Assembly (NCBI RefSeq): GCF_003031675.1
Contig: NZ_PYWX01000019.1
Coordinates: forward strand, 55,652 to 119,651
Direction: 5' to 3'
Source of the DNA: Pseudomonas palleroniana
Lineage (GTDB): Bacteria; Pseudomonadota; Gammaproteobacteria; Pseudomonadales; Pseudomonadaceae
Length of the DNA: 64,000 bases
Every line of letters begins with the position of its first letter. Position 1 is the stretch's first letter. The position numbers and the translations under genes are program-made. The notes under the pieces are model-generated. The model did not search any database, had not been told where the DNA came from, and saw nothing but the letters and a program-made list of their open reading frames with translations. Positions 25,580-35,578 of this stretch are shown piece by piece.

Positions 25580-26742
25580 TTAGATGTATGACAGGGCATG
25601 GGCCAGGTCTGCGCGTAGATCTTCCACCTCTTCGACCCCCACCGACAACCTTACCAACCCATCGCCAATCCCCAGCTGCGCCCGCGTAGCGGCCGGGATG
25701 CTCGCGTGGGTCATGATTGCCGGGTGTTCGATCAGGCTTTCCACGCCGCCCAGGCTTTCCGCCAGGGCGAAGATCCTGACGTTTTCCAGAAAGCGTGTGG
25801 CGCCGGCCAGGTTGCTGTTCAAGTCGACTGAAATCATCCCGCCAAACCCGTGCATCTGCCGGCGGGCCAGCTCGTGCTGTGGATGAGACGCCAGCCCTGG
25901 GTAATACACCCGTGACACTTGCGGCTGTTGTTCCAGCCAGGTGGCCAGTTCCAGGGCGTTGCTGCAATGGCGTTCCATGCGCAGCGCCAGGGTTTTCACG
26001 CCGCGCAGGGTCAGGAAGGCATCGAACGGACCGGCGATGGCGCCGACCGAGTTCTGCAGGAAACCCAGGCGCTGCGCCAACTCCGGATTGTGACCCACAA
26101 CGGCGATGCCACCGATCACGTCGGAATGGCCGTTCAGGTACTTGGTGGTGGAGTGCACCACAATGTCGAAACCCAGCTCCAGCGGGCGCTGAATCCATGG
26201 GCTGGCGAAGGTGTTATCGGCGACGCAGATAATCCCGCGATCCCGGCAGATACGCGCGATTGCACTCAGGTCGGTGAGGCTCAGCAGCGGGTTGCTCGGC
26301 GTTTCGACCCAGACCATGCGTGTGTTCGCCTGCAACGCCGCCTCAAACGCCGCGACATTGCTCAAGTCGACGTAGCTGAAGGTGTGCCCGGCACTGCGCT
26401 GGCGCACTTTGTCGAACAGGCGAAAAGTGCCACCGTACAAATCGTTGCCGGAGACGATATGCGCGCCGGCATCGAGCAGTTCCAGCACGGTGGAGATCGC
26501 CGCCAACCCCGAGGCGAAGGCAAACGCCTGGCTGCCACCTTCGAGGTCGGCGACGCAGCGTTCCAGGGCAAAACGCGTGGGGTTATGCGAGCGCCCGTAA
26601 TCGAACCCCTGGTGCACGCCGGGGCTGCTTTGCCGGTACGTGGAGTTGGCGTAGATCGGCGGCATCAACGCGCCCGTGGTCGGGTCTGGAGATTGCCCGG
26701 CATGGATCACGCGGGTGGCGAAAGCGCTTTTATCGGACTGAC

Positions 26743-26746
<4 letters not shown>
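25580..26746 (-). CDS. Cystathionine gamma-lyase / gamma-synthase family PLP enzyme
   Basis: A 388-residue Cys/Met metabolism PLP enzyme. The phosphate/PLP contacts are in YGRSHNPTR (about 50-58), Asp177 is in ADNTFASP, and the Schiff-base Lys202 is in STTKYLNGHSD. The same family includes gamma-synthase (MetB). The gene is directly downstream of a cystathionine beta-synthase with a 4-bp overlap. The pair therefore most likely runs reverse transsulfuration from homocysteine to cysteine, with this protein acting as gamma-lyase. I left the symbol empty because MetB cannot be excluded by sequence alone. Confidence 0.88.
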
Positions 26747-28119
<1,373 letters not shown>

Positions 28120-28151
28120 GGGGTCACCTGGGGGCTGAAGGGGCCTAGGGA

Positions 28152-28634
28152 TCAACGTCCGGCTACGGCAGCCTCGATGGCGGCGACGTCGATCTTGGTC
28201 ATGCTCATCATGGCGTCAAAGGCGCGCTTGGCGATGGCCGGGTCGGGATGGCTGATCGCTGCGCTCAACACTCGCGGGGTGATCTGCCACGACACGCCCC
28301 ACTTGTCCTTGCACCAGCCACAGGCGCTGGCCTGGCCACCGTTATCGATAATGGCGTGCCAATAACGGTCGGTTTCAGCCTGGTCGTCCGTCGCCACCTG
28401 GAACGAAAACGCTTCAGTCTGCGGGAACACCGGACCGCCATTGAGGCCCAGGCAGGCAACGCCCATCACCGTGAATTCGACGGTCAACACGTCGCCTTGC
28501 TTGCCCGAAGGGTAGTCGCCCGGCGCAAGGTGCACGGCGTCGACGCGGCTGTCGGGAAAGGTCGCGGCATAGAAGGCCGCCGCCTCCTGGGCGGTGCCGT
28601 TGTACCAGAGGCACAGGGTATTTTTATGCTTCAT
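28152..28634 (-). CDS. VOC / PhnB-like family protein
   Basis: A 160-residue protein with an N-terminal LCLWYNGTAQEAAAFYAATF and central WCKDKWGVSWQITP, the pattern of the PhnB-like (glyoxalase/bleomycin-resistance-fold) family. Members with KDKWGVSWQI are common in proteobacteria and their reaction is not established. The stop is 32 bases from the beta-synthase start, so co-transcription is possible. Confidence 0.8.
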   Translation of the reverse strand: MKHKNTLCLWYNGTAQEAAAFYAATFPDSRVDAVHLAPGDYPSGKQGDVLTVEFTVMGVACLGLNGGPVFPQTEAFSFQVATDDQAETDRYWHAIIDNGGQASACGWCKDKWGVSWQITPRVLSAAISHPDPAIAKRAFDAMMSMTKIDVAAIEAAVAGR

Positions 28635-28686
28635 CTCAACGCTCCACTGGGTTGATGGGTGCGTGGAGTTTAGACGACGCCAGCCA

Positions 28687-29073
28687 TCACAGCTGTCGTT
28701 CGACCGCCGCCTTGTCGATCACTGACCAGACGTGCGCAAATCTGCCGTTGTCGACTTCGTAAAATACGTTCTCATCAAAGACCACCCGCTTGCCGTTGAT
28801 CGGCAATCCGAAAAACTCCCCACGAGGGTGGACGTTGAAGTTAAGCCGGCTGGCAATCCTGGGCGGGTCGACCACCAGCAGTTGGATGCGAAACACCAGG
28901 TCGGGAATTTCGCGAAAGTCGTGCTCCAGCATGGCGCGATAACCCGCGAGCCCCACGGCGGTGGCGTTGTAGGTGACGTCAGGCGCGACGAAATCACCCA
29001 GGTGCGCCCAATCCTGTCGGTTGAGGCAGTCGATGTAGCCGTTGTAGAGATCGGTGAGTTCGGTTTTGGTCAT
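28687..29073 (-). CDS. SnoaL-like / ester cyclase family protein
   Basis: A 128-residue single-domain protein. LYNGYIDCLNRQDWAHLGDFVAPDVTY, then GLAGYRAMLEHDFREIPDL and VFDENVFYEVDNGRFAHVWSVID are SnoaL-like features (each quoted in short form of the region 10-120). Polyketide cyclases of this fold are related, but most stand-alone bacterial members have no known function. It is 13 bases from the stop of the GNAT gene upstream. Confidence 0.75.
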   Translation of the reverse strand: MTKTELTDLYNGYIDCLNRQDWAHLGDFVAPDVTYNATAVGLAGYRAMLEHDFREIPDLVFRIQLLVVDPPRIASRLNFNVHPRGEFFGLPINGKRVVFDENVFYEVDNGRFAHVWSVIDKAAVERQL

Positions 29074-29086
29074 CGAATGTTTCCTC

Positions 29087-29569
29087 TCAAAGGTCCAGGC
29101 CCATCTCGATTGCACGGGGCTCAAAGCCCAACTCTGTATATAGACGCTGGGCATGTGTATTGAACCCCCACACCATCAGCCGGATATCTTTAGCCCCACG
29201 ATCAGCCGCCCAGGCTTTTACCTGCTGCATAAGCCCCCGTCCGATGCCTTTGCCCCAGAACGTTTCGGCAACGCATACCGACCCGACACGTACGAAATCC
29301 AGCGGCTGCATCAATGGCCCCGTCGCAGACGACAGGCTGGCCGTGATAAAACCTGCCGCCTGGCCACCCACCTGCGCGAGGAACACCACCTGGCCTGGCC
29401 GCTCAAAAAAGCCCAGCCAGTGCGGACGGTCACGGGAGACGTCGAGCGTGGCGCTGGCGTAGATATCGGGACGTGCGGCGTGGTGAACGGCATTGAGTAA
29501 TTGGCCCAATTCGCAGATGGTCAGCAGGTCGTCTTCGGTGGCGGTGCGGTAGGTGATGGGGCTATCCAT
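29087..29569 (-). CDS. GNAT family N-acetyltransferase
   Basis: A 160-residue GNAT. Strand beta-4 is VRVGSVCVAETFWGKGIGRGL, with the acetyl-CoA loop FWGKGIGRG, and the C-terminal NTHAQRLYTELGFEPRA follows. The substrate is unknown. The ATG at 29569 is 13 bases from AAGGAT. An upstream TTG would add seven residues. It shares an intergenic region with a broken GNAT on the other strand. Confidence 0.85.
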   Translation of the reverse strand: MDSPITYRTATEDDLLTICELGQLLNAVHHAARPDIYASATLDVSRDRPHWLGFFERPGQVVFLAQVGGQAAGFITASLSSATGPLMQPLDFVRVGSVCVAETFWGKGIGRGLMQQVKAWAADRGAKDIRLMVWGFNTHAQRLYTELGFEPRAIEMGLDL

Positions 29570-29751
29570 TGTGGGGTTTCTATCCTTCAAGCCTGCGTGT
29601 CATTTCAAACGACAAATCCTAAGCGCCTACCGATAGGTCGTCTATTGTTGAGCACTTCGGACCATGACTGTCATCAGTGTTTCGTCGTCAGGGGACATAT
29701 TGAGACGTCAGACTACCTCAAGTTCTCAATGTCCAAACAAGGCATTCATCA

Positions 29752-30275
29752 ATGATTCGCAAGGCATTACCTACCGACGCAAGGGCGATTGCCCAGGTTC
29801 ATATCAGCAGTTGGCAACAGGCCTATCGGGACTTGATGCCTGCCGAATACCTGACCTCGTTGCAAGCCACTCTGGCTCAGCGTGAGGTGTTTTGGGCTCG
29901 CTCGATTGAAGCGGGTGAATCCAACGTATGGGTGGCTGAGCTGGGCAAGCAGGTCGTTGGCTGGATCTCGGTCGGCGCCAGCCGTGATGAAGATGCCGCC
30001 CAGGGGCAGGTGGGTGAGGTCATGGCGATCTACGTGTTAGCCGGGTGCTGGCACACCGGTTTGGGCTGGCTTTGTGGAAAGCCGGCGAGCAGTCCTTGAG
30101 GGAGCAGGGCTTTCAGCGTTTGACGCTTTGGGTCCTGGCCGGTAATCAAAGAGCTATCCGGTTTTATCGCCGGGCCGGGTGCGTTGAGGAAACCGGGAGC
30201 GAGCGCGATCTGCAGAGGGGCGGGACAGCACTGGTCGAGGTTAGATACGGGTTGTCCTTTACCCCACCCCGGTAG
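29752..30275 (+). pseudogene. GNAT acetyltransferase with single-base frameshift
   Basis: Frame 1 reads an intact GNAT start (MIRKALPTDARAIAQVHIS, then GEVMAIYVLAGCWHTGLG). It then shifts into nonsense and stops at 30099. A second frame from about 30065 carries the proper rest: LALWKAGEQSLREQGFQRLT, NQRAIRFYRRAGC and the end at 30275. The join falls in GGTTTGGGCTGGCTTTG near 30065, where one extra C would restore the frame. The acetyl-CoA and C-terminal motifs are thus split between frames. It may be a recent mutation or a sequencing error. Confidence 0.75.
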
Positions 30276-30290
30276 TGAGCCCCGACGGCA

Positions 30291-30914
30291 TCATCCCGCC
30301 CGGCGTGCGGTCAACAGCACCGTCGCCGCAGCCGACAACAACCCTGCGCAGCAACGATTGAATAGGCGCTTGCCCCGTGGCTCGGCAAACCAGCGGCGCA
30401 TGTGCAGGCCCATGTAGGCGTAAGCGCTGATGGCGATCCACTCCAGCGCCAGGAACAATGCACCCAGTAGCGCGAACTGTGGCGTGATCGGTTGGCCGGG
30501 TACTACAAACTGTGGAAGGAAGGCGGTGAAGATCAGGATGGCTTTCGGGTTGCCTGCCGCCACCAGAAACTCCTGGCGTGCCAACCCCCACAAACCCACC
30601 TTGGCCGTACTCGCCTGCGCCTCTGCCTGGGGATTGGCCCGCCACAACTGAAACGCCAGATAAAACAGATACGCCGCTCCCAGAATCTTGATCCCGTAGA
30701 ACAACAACTCCGAAGTTTGCAGCACTACCGCCAAGCCCGCAGAGGCGAGGGCGATCATGCCGGCGAAGGCCAGCAGGCGGCCGATGCCGGCAAGGCAGGA
30801 TATGCGGTAGCCGTAGCGTGTGGCGTTGCTCACGGACAGCAGGTTGTTGGGGCCTGGGGCCATGTTCAAGGCGAAGCAGGCGGGGAGGAAGAGGGTGAGG
30901 GTGGTGAGGTCCAT
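30291..30914 (-). CDS. LysE/RhtB-family amino acid exporter
   Basis: A 207-residue protein with six hydrophobic segments. Family motifs are FALNMAPGPNNLLSVSNATRYG near the N-terminus and FLVAAGNPKAILIFTAFLPQF in the middle. Members export amino acids such as lysine, threonine, homoserine or leucine across the inner membrane. Direction is known for the family; the substrate here is not. The ATG at 30914 has GGAGTGCAC before it. Confidence 0.88.
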   Translation of the reverse strand: MDLTTLTLFLPACFALNMAPGPNNLLSVSNATRYGYRISCLAGIGRLLAFAGMIALASAGLAVVLQTSELLFYGIKILGAAYLFYLAFQLWRANPQAEAQASTAKVGLWGLARQEFLVAAGNPKAILIFTAFLPQFVVPGQPITPQFALLGALFLALEWIAISAYAYMGLHMRRWFAEPRGKRLFNRCCAGLLSAAATVLLTARRAG

Positions 30915-31078
30915 GTGCACTCCAGTGTCGACTCGGGCAGAGGTGATCATTAGGGTAAGAGAGGGACGGGGGCCGTAACAACTGAACAACACAATTGCGC
31001 AGGGCTTGGCTTGATAAACAGATAGAGTTCGCCGTTCAGGGCGCGAGTTGTCTGCGCTGTAAAACGGAAAATCGACTC

Positions 31079-31549
31079 ATGGATCATATTACCTATCGTA
31101 CGGCCACGCCTGATGACGTTTCGTTGTGCATCCAAATCCGCGGGCTGACGAGAGAAAATGCATTTTCAGAAGAAGCGCTGCGTGCACTGGGCATCACGGT
31201 CGAGTCCTGGAGTGCAGACATCGTTGCCGGCAGTTCTATCGGCGTTGTCGCCTGTGTGAACGGCAGGATAGTAGGGTATTGCTTTGGTGAGCGGAGCACC
31301 GGCGAAGTCACGGTGCTCGCCCTCCTTGGGGAATACGAAGGGCAAGGGATCGGCAAGTCCTTGCTGGGACAAGTGACCGCTGAACTCCATCACGCAGGCT
31401 TTGAACGTTTGTTTCTGGCGTGTGCCAGCGACCCGAATGTACGCTCTTATGGTTTCTATCGGCACTTGGGCTGGACGTGGACAGGAGAGTGCGATGAAGA
31501 GGGTGACCATATTCTCGAGTTTGCGATTGCCGAGGGTGGTTTGAAATAG
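31079..31549 (+). CDS. GNAT family N-acetyltransferase
   Basis: A 156-residue GNAT. The acetyl-CoA loop is LLGEYEGQGIGKSLLGQVTAE (region 80-100), followed by CASDPNVRSYGFYRHLGWTWTG. The last strand ends GDHILEFAI. The substrate is unknown. The start at 31079 has only a weak ribosome binding site. A 23-base hairpin begins inside the stop codon region. Confidence 0.8.
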   Translation: MDHITYRTATPDDVSLCIQIRGLTRENAFSEEALRALGITVESWSADIVAGSSIGVVACVNGRIVGYCFGERSTGEVTVLALLGEYEGQGIGKSLLGQVTAELHHAGFERLFLACASDPNVRSYGFYRHLGWTWTGECDEEGDHILEFAIAEGGLK

Positions 31550-31568
31550 CCGGATTTTTTCCGGCTAT
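31546..31568. terminator. Terminator-like hairpin between convergent GNAT and hydrolase genes
   Basis: ATAGCCGG (31546-31553) and CCGGCTAT (31561-31568) form an 8-bp stem around an ATTTTTT loop. It overlaps the stop codon of the plus-strand gene and sits six bases before the hydrolase stop on the minus strand. It could work in both directions, though no clear U-tract follows the stem. Confidence 0.45.
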
Positions 31569-31574
31569 CGAGCT

Positions 31575-32594
31575 TTACAGATGATCCGCATCCACCACGG
31601 CCTTGGCGAACGCCTCGGGCGCTTCCTGGGGCAAGTTGTGGCCGATGCCGCCATTGACCTGACGGAACTGGTACTTGCCGGTGAAACGCTTGGCGTAGTC
31701 CTCCGGTTGCGGGTGCGGTGCGCCGTTGGCGTCGCCTTCCAGGGTGATGGTCGGCACGCCAATCGACGGCGAGGTGGCGAGTTGCTGCTCCAGTGCCGCG
31801 TACTGCGCCTCTCCCTGCACCAGCCCCAGGCGCCAGCGGTAATTGAAGACGGTGATGGCGACGTGGTCGGGGTTGTCCAGGCCCTTGGCGCTGCGGTTGA
31901 AGGTGGCGTCGTCGAACTGCCATTGCGGAGAGGCGGTTTGCCAGATCAGCTTGGCGAAGTCGTGGGTGTTTTTCTGATAGCCCGCCGCGCCGCGCTCGGT
32001 GGCGAAGTAGAACTGGTACCACCATTGCAACTCGGCCTTGGGTGGCAGCGGGTTCTTGCCGGCGGCCTGGTTGCCGATCAGGTAACCGCTGACTGACACC
32101 AGCGCCTTGATCCGCTCCGGCCACAGCGCCGAGACGATATCCGCCGAGCGTGCGCCCCAGTCATAACCCCCCAGCACCGCTTGCTGGATCTTCAGGGCAT
32201 CCATGAAGTCGATCACATCCTGGGCCAACGCGGCGGGTTCGCCATTGCGCAGGGTTTTATCCGACAGAAAACGCGTGTCGCCATAACCCCGGGCGTAGGG
32301 GATCAGTACGCGATAACCCTTGGCTGCGAGCAGTGAGGCAACGTTGGCGTAGCTGTCGATATCGTAGGGCCAGCCGTGCAGCAGGATCACCGCCTGGCCG
32401 TTGGCCGGGCCGACTTCGGCGTAGGCCACCTCCAGCAGGCCTGCCTTGATGTGCTTGAGAGCACCGAAGCTGGATTGGCTGACGGCGTGTGGGATATTGG
32501 TCTCAGGCATTTCGGCATTGGCCACGCCCACGGCGCCGAGTGGCGACAGGGCCAGGGCCAGGAACAGAGAGCGGCGGTTCAACTGAGTGTGCAT
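31575..32594 (-). CDS. Exported alpha/beta hydrolase, epoxide hydrolase-like (Asp nucleophile)
   Basis: A 339-residue protein. The N-terminus NRRSLFLALALSPLGAVGVANA looks like a twin-arginine signal. The hydrolase motifs are HGWP (oxyanion hole, about 73-76), the nucleophile elbow GGYDWGA with Asp145, and a terminal His in GGIGHNLPQEAPE. An Asp nucleophile is typical of epoxide hydrolases and haloalkane dehalogenases. Export to the periplasm is unusual for this class. The physiological substrate is unknown. Confidence 0.82.
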   Translation of the reverse strand: MHTQLNRRSLFLALALSPLGAVGVANAEMPETNIPHAVSQSSFGALKHIKAGLLEVAYAEVGPANGQAVILLHGWPYDIDSYANVASLLAAKGYRVLIPYARGYGDTRFLSDKTLRNGEPAALAQDVIDFMDALKIQQAVLGGYDWGARSADIVSALWPERIKALVSVSGYLIGNQAAGKNPLPPKAELQWWYQFYFATERGAAGYQKNTHDFAKLIWQTASPQWQFDDATFNRSAKGLDNPDHVAITVFNYRWRLGLVQGEAQYAALEQQLATSPSIGVPTITLEGDANGAPHPQPEDYAKRFTGKYQFRQVNGGIGHNLPQEAPEAFAKAVVDADHL

Positions 32595-32689
32595 GGCGAG
32601 CCTCCTACGGCTTGATGTGTGCCTGGCTCTCAGTTGAACGCCGGGTGGTATCTGGCGTGTGTCAGCGATGCGCCTCGGTTCAGGGGTTA

Positions 32690-32724
32690 TGTATCGCAGT
32701 GGTCGCCATACACACTGCGATACA
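32690..32724. terminator. Strong 12-bp hairpin just past the autotransporter stop
   Basis: TGTATCGCAGTG (32690-32701) and CACTGCGATACA (32713-32724) form a perfect 12-bp stem with an 11-base loop. It begins six bases beyond the autotransporter stop on the minus strand. It is followed by no U-tract. It probably ends or protects the autotransporter transcript and may be an operator; a function is not proven. Confidence 0.5.
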
Positions 32725-32729
32725 AAGAC

Positions 32730-35330
32730 TCAGAAATCGACCTGCACACCCACGGTGCCTGATCGTCCGTTGACGGCATTGCTGTCGAGATTGCTGGTGT
32801 AACCCAACTCGCCGTAAACGCTGACATCCTGGGCGACTTTCAGCGTTGCGCCAACTTTCAGCTCCATCGTGGTGGATTTTTGTTGGATGTTGATATCGGT
32901 CACGCCGTTATACCTCACGGTACTTTTGCCATCGCCGGTGTGCCACACGTTGGCCCGCACATAGGGTTGCAGCGGCATGCCACGCACCTGGTAGTCACCT
33001 CGCAGCCGCGCGCCGAGGCGGGTGGTGACGTTGGTGTCGCTGTGGAACGTGATTGCGGAGGGGCCGTCATTTTGACTGTCCAGTGAGCTGTGCCCCACGA
33101 TGAACTGGCCCTGGGGTTCAAGTTCCCAATGTGGGCTGATGGAAAACGGCCAGCCGACTTCGGCCGAGGCCGTCACGTCGCGCCCCTTGACCTTCATCTT
33201 GATGCCCCGATCAGACTCGCTATGCCCGTCGATCCAGGACTTCATCAGCACCAGGTCGAGGTAGGCACGGTTGGCCCCAATCAACGTCCAATAGACGCCC
33301 AGGCTCTTGTTGCGCAAGGTGACGTCGCCGGCATTGTTGTCCTCAAAGCCGTCATTGAAGCCTTTGATACTGCCTTGCAAACGACCCTGGCCAACGAACA
33401 GGCCGGCGCGTTGGGTCTGGCCGGTGTCGTGAGCGTGGGCATAGAGATCGGTGCCCAGTTGGTAGCCGCTCCGCGAGCTGTTCAATGTGGGGTTCACCGT
33501 CCCGGTAAAACCCTGGCGACCATTGCCGCCATACACCCTGGCCCAGCCGGTGGGGAATACACCGGTCTGTCGCGGTTGGGCCTGGTCACCCTGGCGCTCG
33601 TGATAGGTGCCGAGCATGCCTTGCACCATTTGTTGCACTGCGGGATACAACACGGAATAGACGGGCACTTCCTCGCGGTAGAGCGGGATCGGCTTGACGA
33701 TGGGATTAATCGGGGCCGCCGGGTCTATGGGCGTGACGACAGGGTTCGGCGGCAGCGGCGGGGTGCCCGGTACCGGCTCCGGTAGCGGGGTGACGATGAC
33801 CGGGTCAGGCGGTTGCGTGACAGGGACGGTGTTGCGCAGGTAATAGTTTTGCTCCGTGCCTGGGGTGACGCCGCCCTTGAACAGGTAGTAATTGAAGGCG
33901 CCTGCGGATACCCCGGAGGAGGTAAAGGCAGTGCCAGCGCCGGTCGCGCCGTTGATCGCCTGCACCACCAGAATACCGTCTTGCAAGGTCGCAGCGCCTT
34001 TGCCGCCGAGGTTGGTGACGCTGAGGCTGGTGGTGCCGCTGAGGGTGCCCTGGCTCACCACCAGCTTGTCACTGGGCGAACCGTCGCCGTCCAATACGCT
34101 ACTGAGCGCGAGCCGGCCACCGGTGCCGTTATAGTTACCATTGACGGTCAGACTGTGGGTGGCCGTGGGGTTACCGGTCATGTCGATCAGCCCGCCGTTG
34201 TTCAGTGTGGCCAGTTGACCGCTGGTGAAGGGGCTGATGACACCCGTGTCCACCAACAGCGTGCTTGAGCCGTCGACTGTCATCGTGCCAGTTCCGGTGC
34301 CGCTGTCTCCCAGTACGAATGTGCCGCCCAGTTTCAGGCTGGAGTTGTTGTCCAGTCGCACCGTCTCCCAGTTGCTAAAGCGTTCCGGGTCGTTAGCCTG
34401 AGTGTTATCCAGGGTCAGCGTGTCGTTGCCGGGGCCACCATCGAGTTGCGACGTGGACAACGCCGTACTCTCGCTCAGGTTCTGGAGCAGCGCGGTATCG
34501 TTATCGGCCCCCAACAGGATCGCGCCATGAATGAGCCCGGCGTCGCGCCAGATGAAGGTGTCGTCACCCGTGCCGGCGAGAATCTGGCCCATGATCTCTC
34601 CGCCAGTGACCTGGATGAAGTCGTCGCCACCGCTGGTGCTGATATTGCCGCCGACATGGGCAGTGCCTGAAATCAGGATGGTGTCTTTGTCGAAGCCGGT
34701 GACTACGCTGCCGTCCACATCCCCACCGCTCATATCGAACAGGTTTTTTTCGAGGCGCATGTCCACCCGGCCGATACGGCCACCGGTCATTGTCGCGCGG
34801 TCGCCGCTGAGAAACGCTCCTTTGATCCAGCCACCACTTATGTTGAGCTCATCGCTGCCGTCTCCCTGGTCCACTGGTTCGACGATGCCGCCGCTCATAA
34901 AGAGCTTATCCGTACCGGCACCTTGGAAGATTGCCCGCGCCTGACCACCACTGATCTGCATCACATCGGCGCCCGCGCCTTGCGTCACGTCACCGTTGAT
35001 GGTGCCCTTGTTCAGCCGGAAAATATTGGCGCCATCGCCCATATCCACTGAGGCATTGACCTGTGTGCCGGTTGCATCCAGTTGCACCAGATCGCCGCCT
35101 GGCCCCAACCGGATATTGCCGCTGATCACCGCATTACCACTGGGGAACAGCACCTGGTTATCGCCCGTCAAGGCGGTGATGCCAGGGGTGGTGCCGCTGG
35201 TGCAGGTGAAAATCTGGCCTGAAGGCCCGGGGCTCGTGGTACAGGCCCCTTGGGAAAGAAGGGGCCAGGTGGCGAGCATCGCTGATGTAGCAATGCCCAA
35301 GTAAAGCCTGGGTGAAGTTGGTGTGCGCAT
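32730..35330 (-). CDS. Type V autotransporter with RTX-like repeat passenger
   Basis: An 866-residue protein. A signal peptide covers about 1-28 (ATSAMLATWPLLSQGA). Residues 76-310 hold about ten imperfect 20-residue repeats of the form GxGxDxLxxSGGxxxG, such as GAGADVMQISGG, GDGSDELNISGG and GTGDDTFIW. These resemble Ca-binding RTX nonapeptides but are longer. A further beta-helical part follows, then a Pro-rich linker (about 510-560). The C-terminal 280 residues form the outer-membrane beta-barrel ending in VDF. It likely displays an adhesin or similar surface protein. The start has AGGGCGGATC before it. Confidence 0.85.
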   Translation of the reverse strand: MRTPTSPRLYLGIATSAMLATWPLLSQGACTTSPGPSGQIFTCTSGTTPGITALTGDNQVLFPSGNAVISGNIRLGPGGDLVQLDATGTQVNASVDMGDGANIFRLNKGTINGDVTQGAGADVMQISGGQARAIFQGAGTDKLFMSGGIVEPVDQGDGSDELNISGGWIKGAFLSGDRATMTGGRIGRVDMRLEKNLFDMSGGDVDGSVVTGFDKDTILISGTAHVGGNISTSGGDDFIQVTGGEIMGQILAGTGDDTFIWRDAGLIHGAILLGADNDTALLQNLSESTALSTSQLDGGPGNDTLTLDNTQANDPERFSNWETVRLDNNSSLKLGGTFVLGDSGTGTGTMTVDGSSTLLVDTGVISPFTSGQLATLNNGGLIDMTGNPTATHSLTVNGNYNGTGGRLALSSVLDGDGSPSDKLVVSQGTLSGTTSLSVTNLGGKGAATLQDGILVVQAINGATGAGTAFTSSGVSAGAFNYYLFKGGVTPGTEQNYYLRNTVPVTQPPDPVIVTPLPEPVPGTPPLPPNPVVTPIDPAAPINPIVKPIPLYREEVPVYSVLYPAVQQMVQGMLGTYHERQGDQAQPRQTGVFPTGWARVYGGNGRQGFTGTVNPTLNSSRSGYQLGTDLYAHAHDTGQTQRAGLFVGQGRLQGSIKGFNDGFEDNNAGDVTLRNKSLGVYWTLIGANRAYLDLVLMKSWIDGHSESDRGIKMKVKGRDVTASAEVGWPFSISPHWELEPQGQFIVGHSSLDSQNDGPSAITFHSDTNVTTRLGARLRGDYQVRGMPLQPYVRANVWHTGDGKSTVRYNGVTDINIQQKSTTMELKVGATLKVAQDVSVYGELGYTSNLDSNAVNGRSGTVGVQVDF

Positions 35331-35578
35331 GATCCGCCCTCGCTCAAGAGGCTCGTTGTCCTGGTACCTGGGCAATCCAGGTAGGGTTCAGGCCATGGCA
35401 ACGTGAAGCGCGATACGGATCAGGGAATACGGGTTACCTGTTCGAAAACACCGGCCAATGCAAAGGGTTGGCATGGCTTTCTCGACTGCACCTCAACATG
35501 TGCAGCACTTTGCGCACCTTAGTCGCAGTTCGCCAGGGTCACCACTGTCAGAAATAACAGGTATAGACGACTGCCCGG
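35331..35578. other. Intergenic region upstream of the autotransporter gene
   Basis: About 250 bases. It contains a CTGTCAGAAATAACAG stretch (35545-35560) with CT-N12-AG symmetry, which is similar to but not diagnostic of LuxR-type boxes. No gene or clear promoter was recognised. Confidence 0.4.

Noticed and set aside
30045..30275. Separate small gene from an internal start downstream of the frameshift
   Set aside because: The sequence is the C-terminal half of a GNAT fold that lacks its N-terminal strands, and it continues the upstream frame if one base is restored.
35545..35560. LuxR-type box CTGTCAGAAATAACAG upstream of the autotransporter
   Set aside because: CT-N12-AG symmetry is present but the inner positions do not match las, rhl or other known boxes well, and no luxI/luxR genes are in the window.
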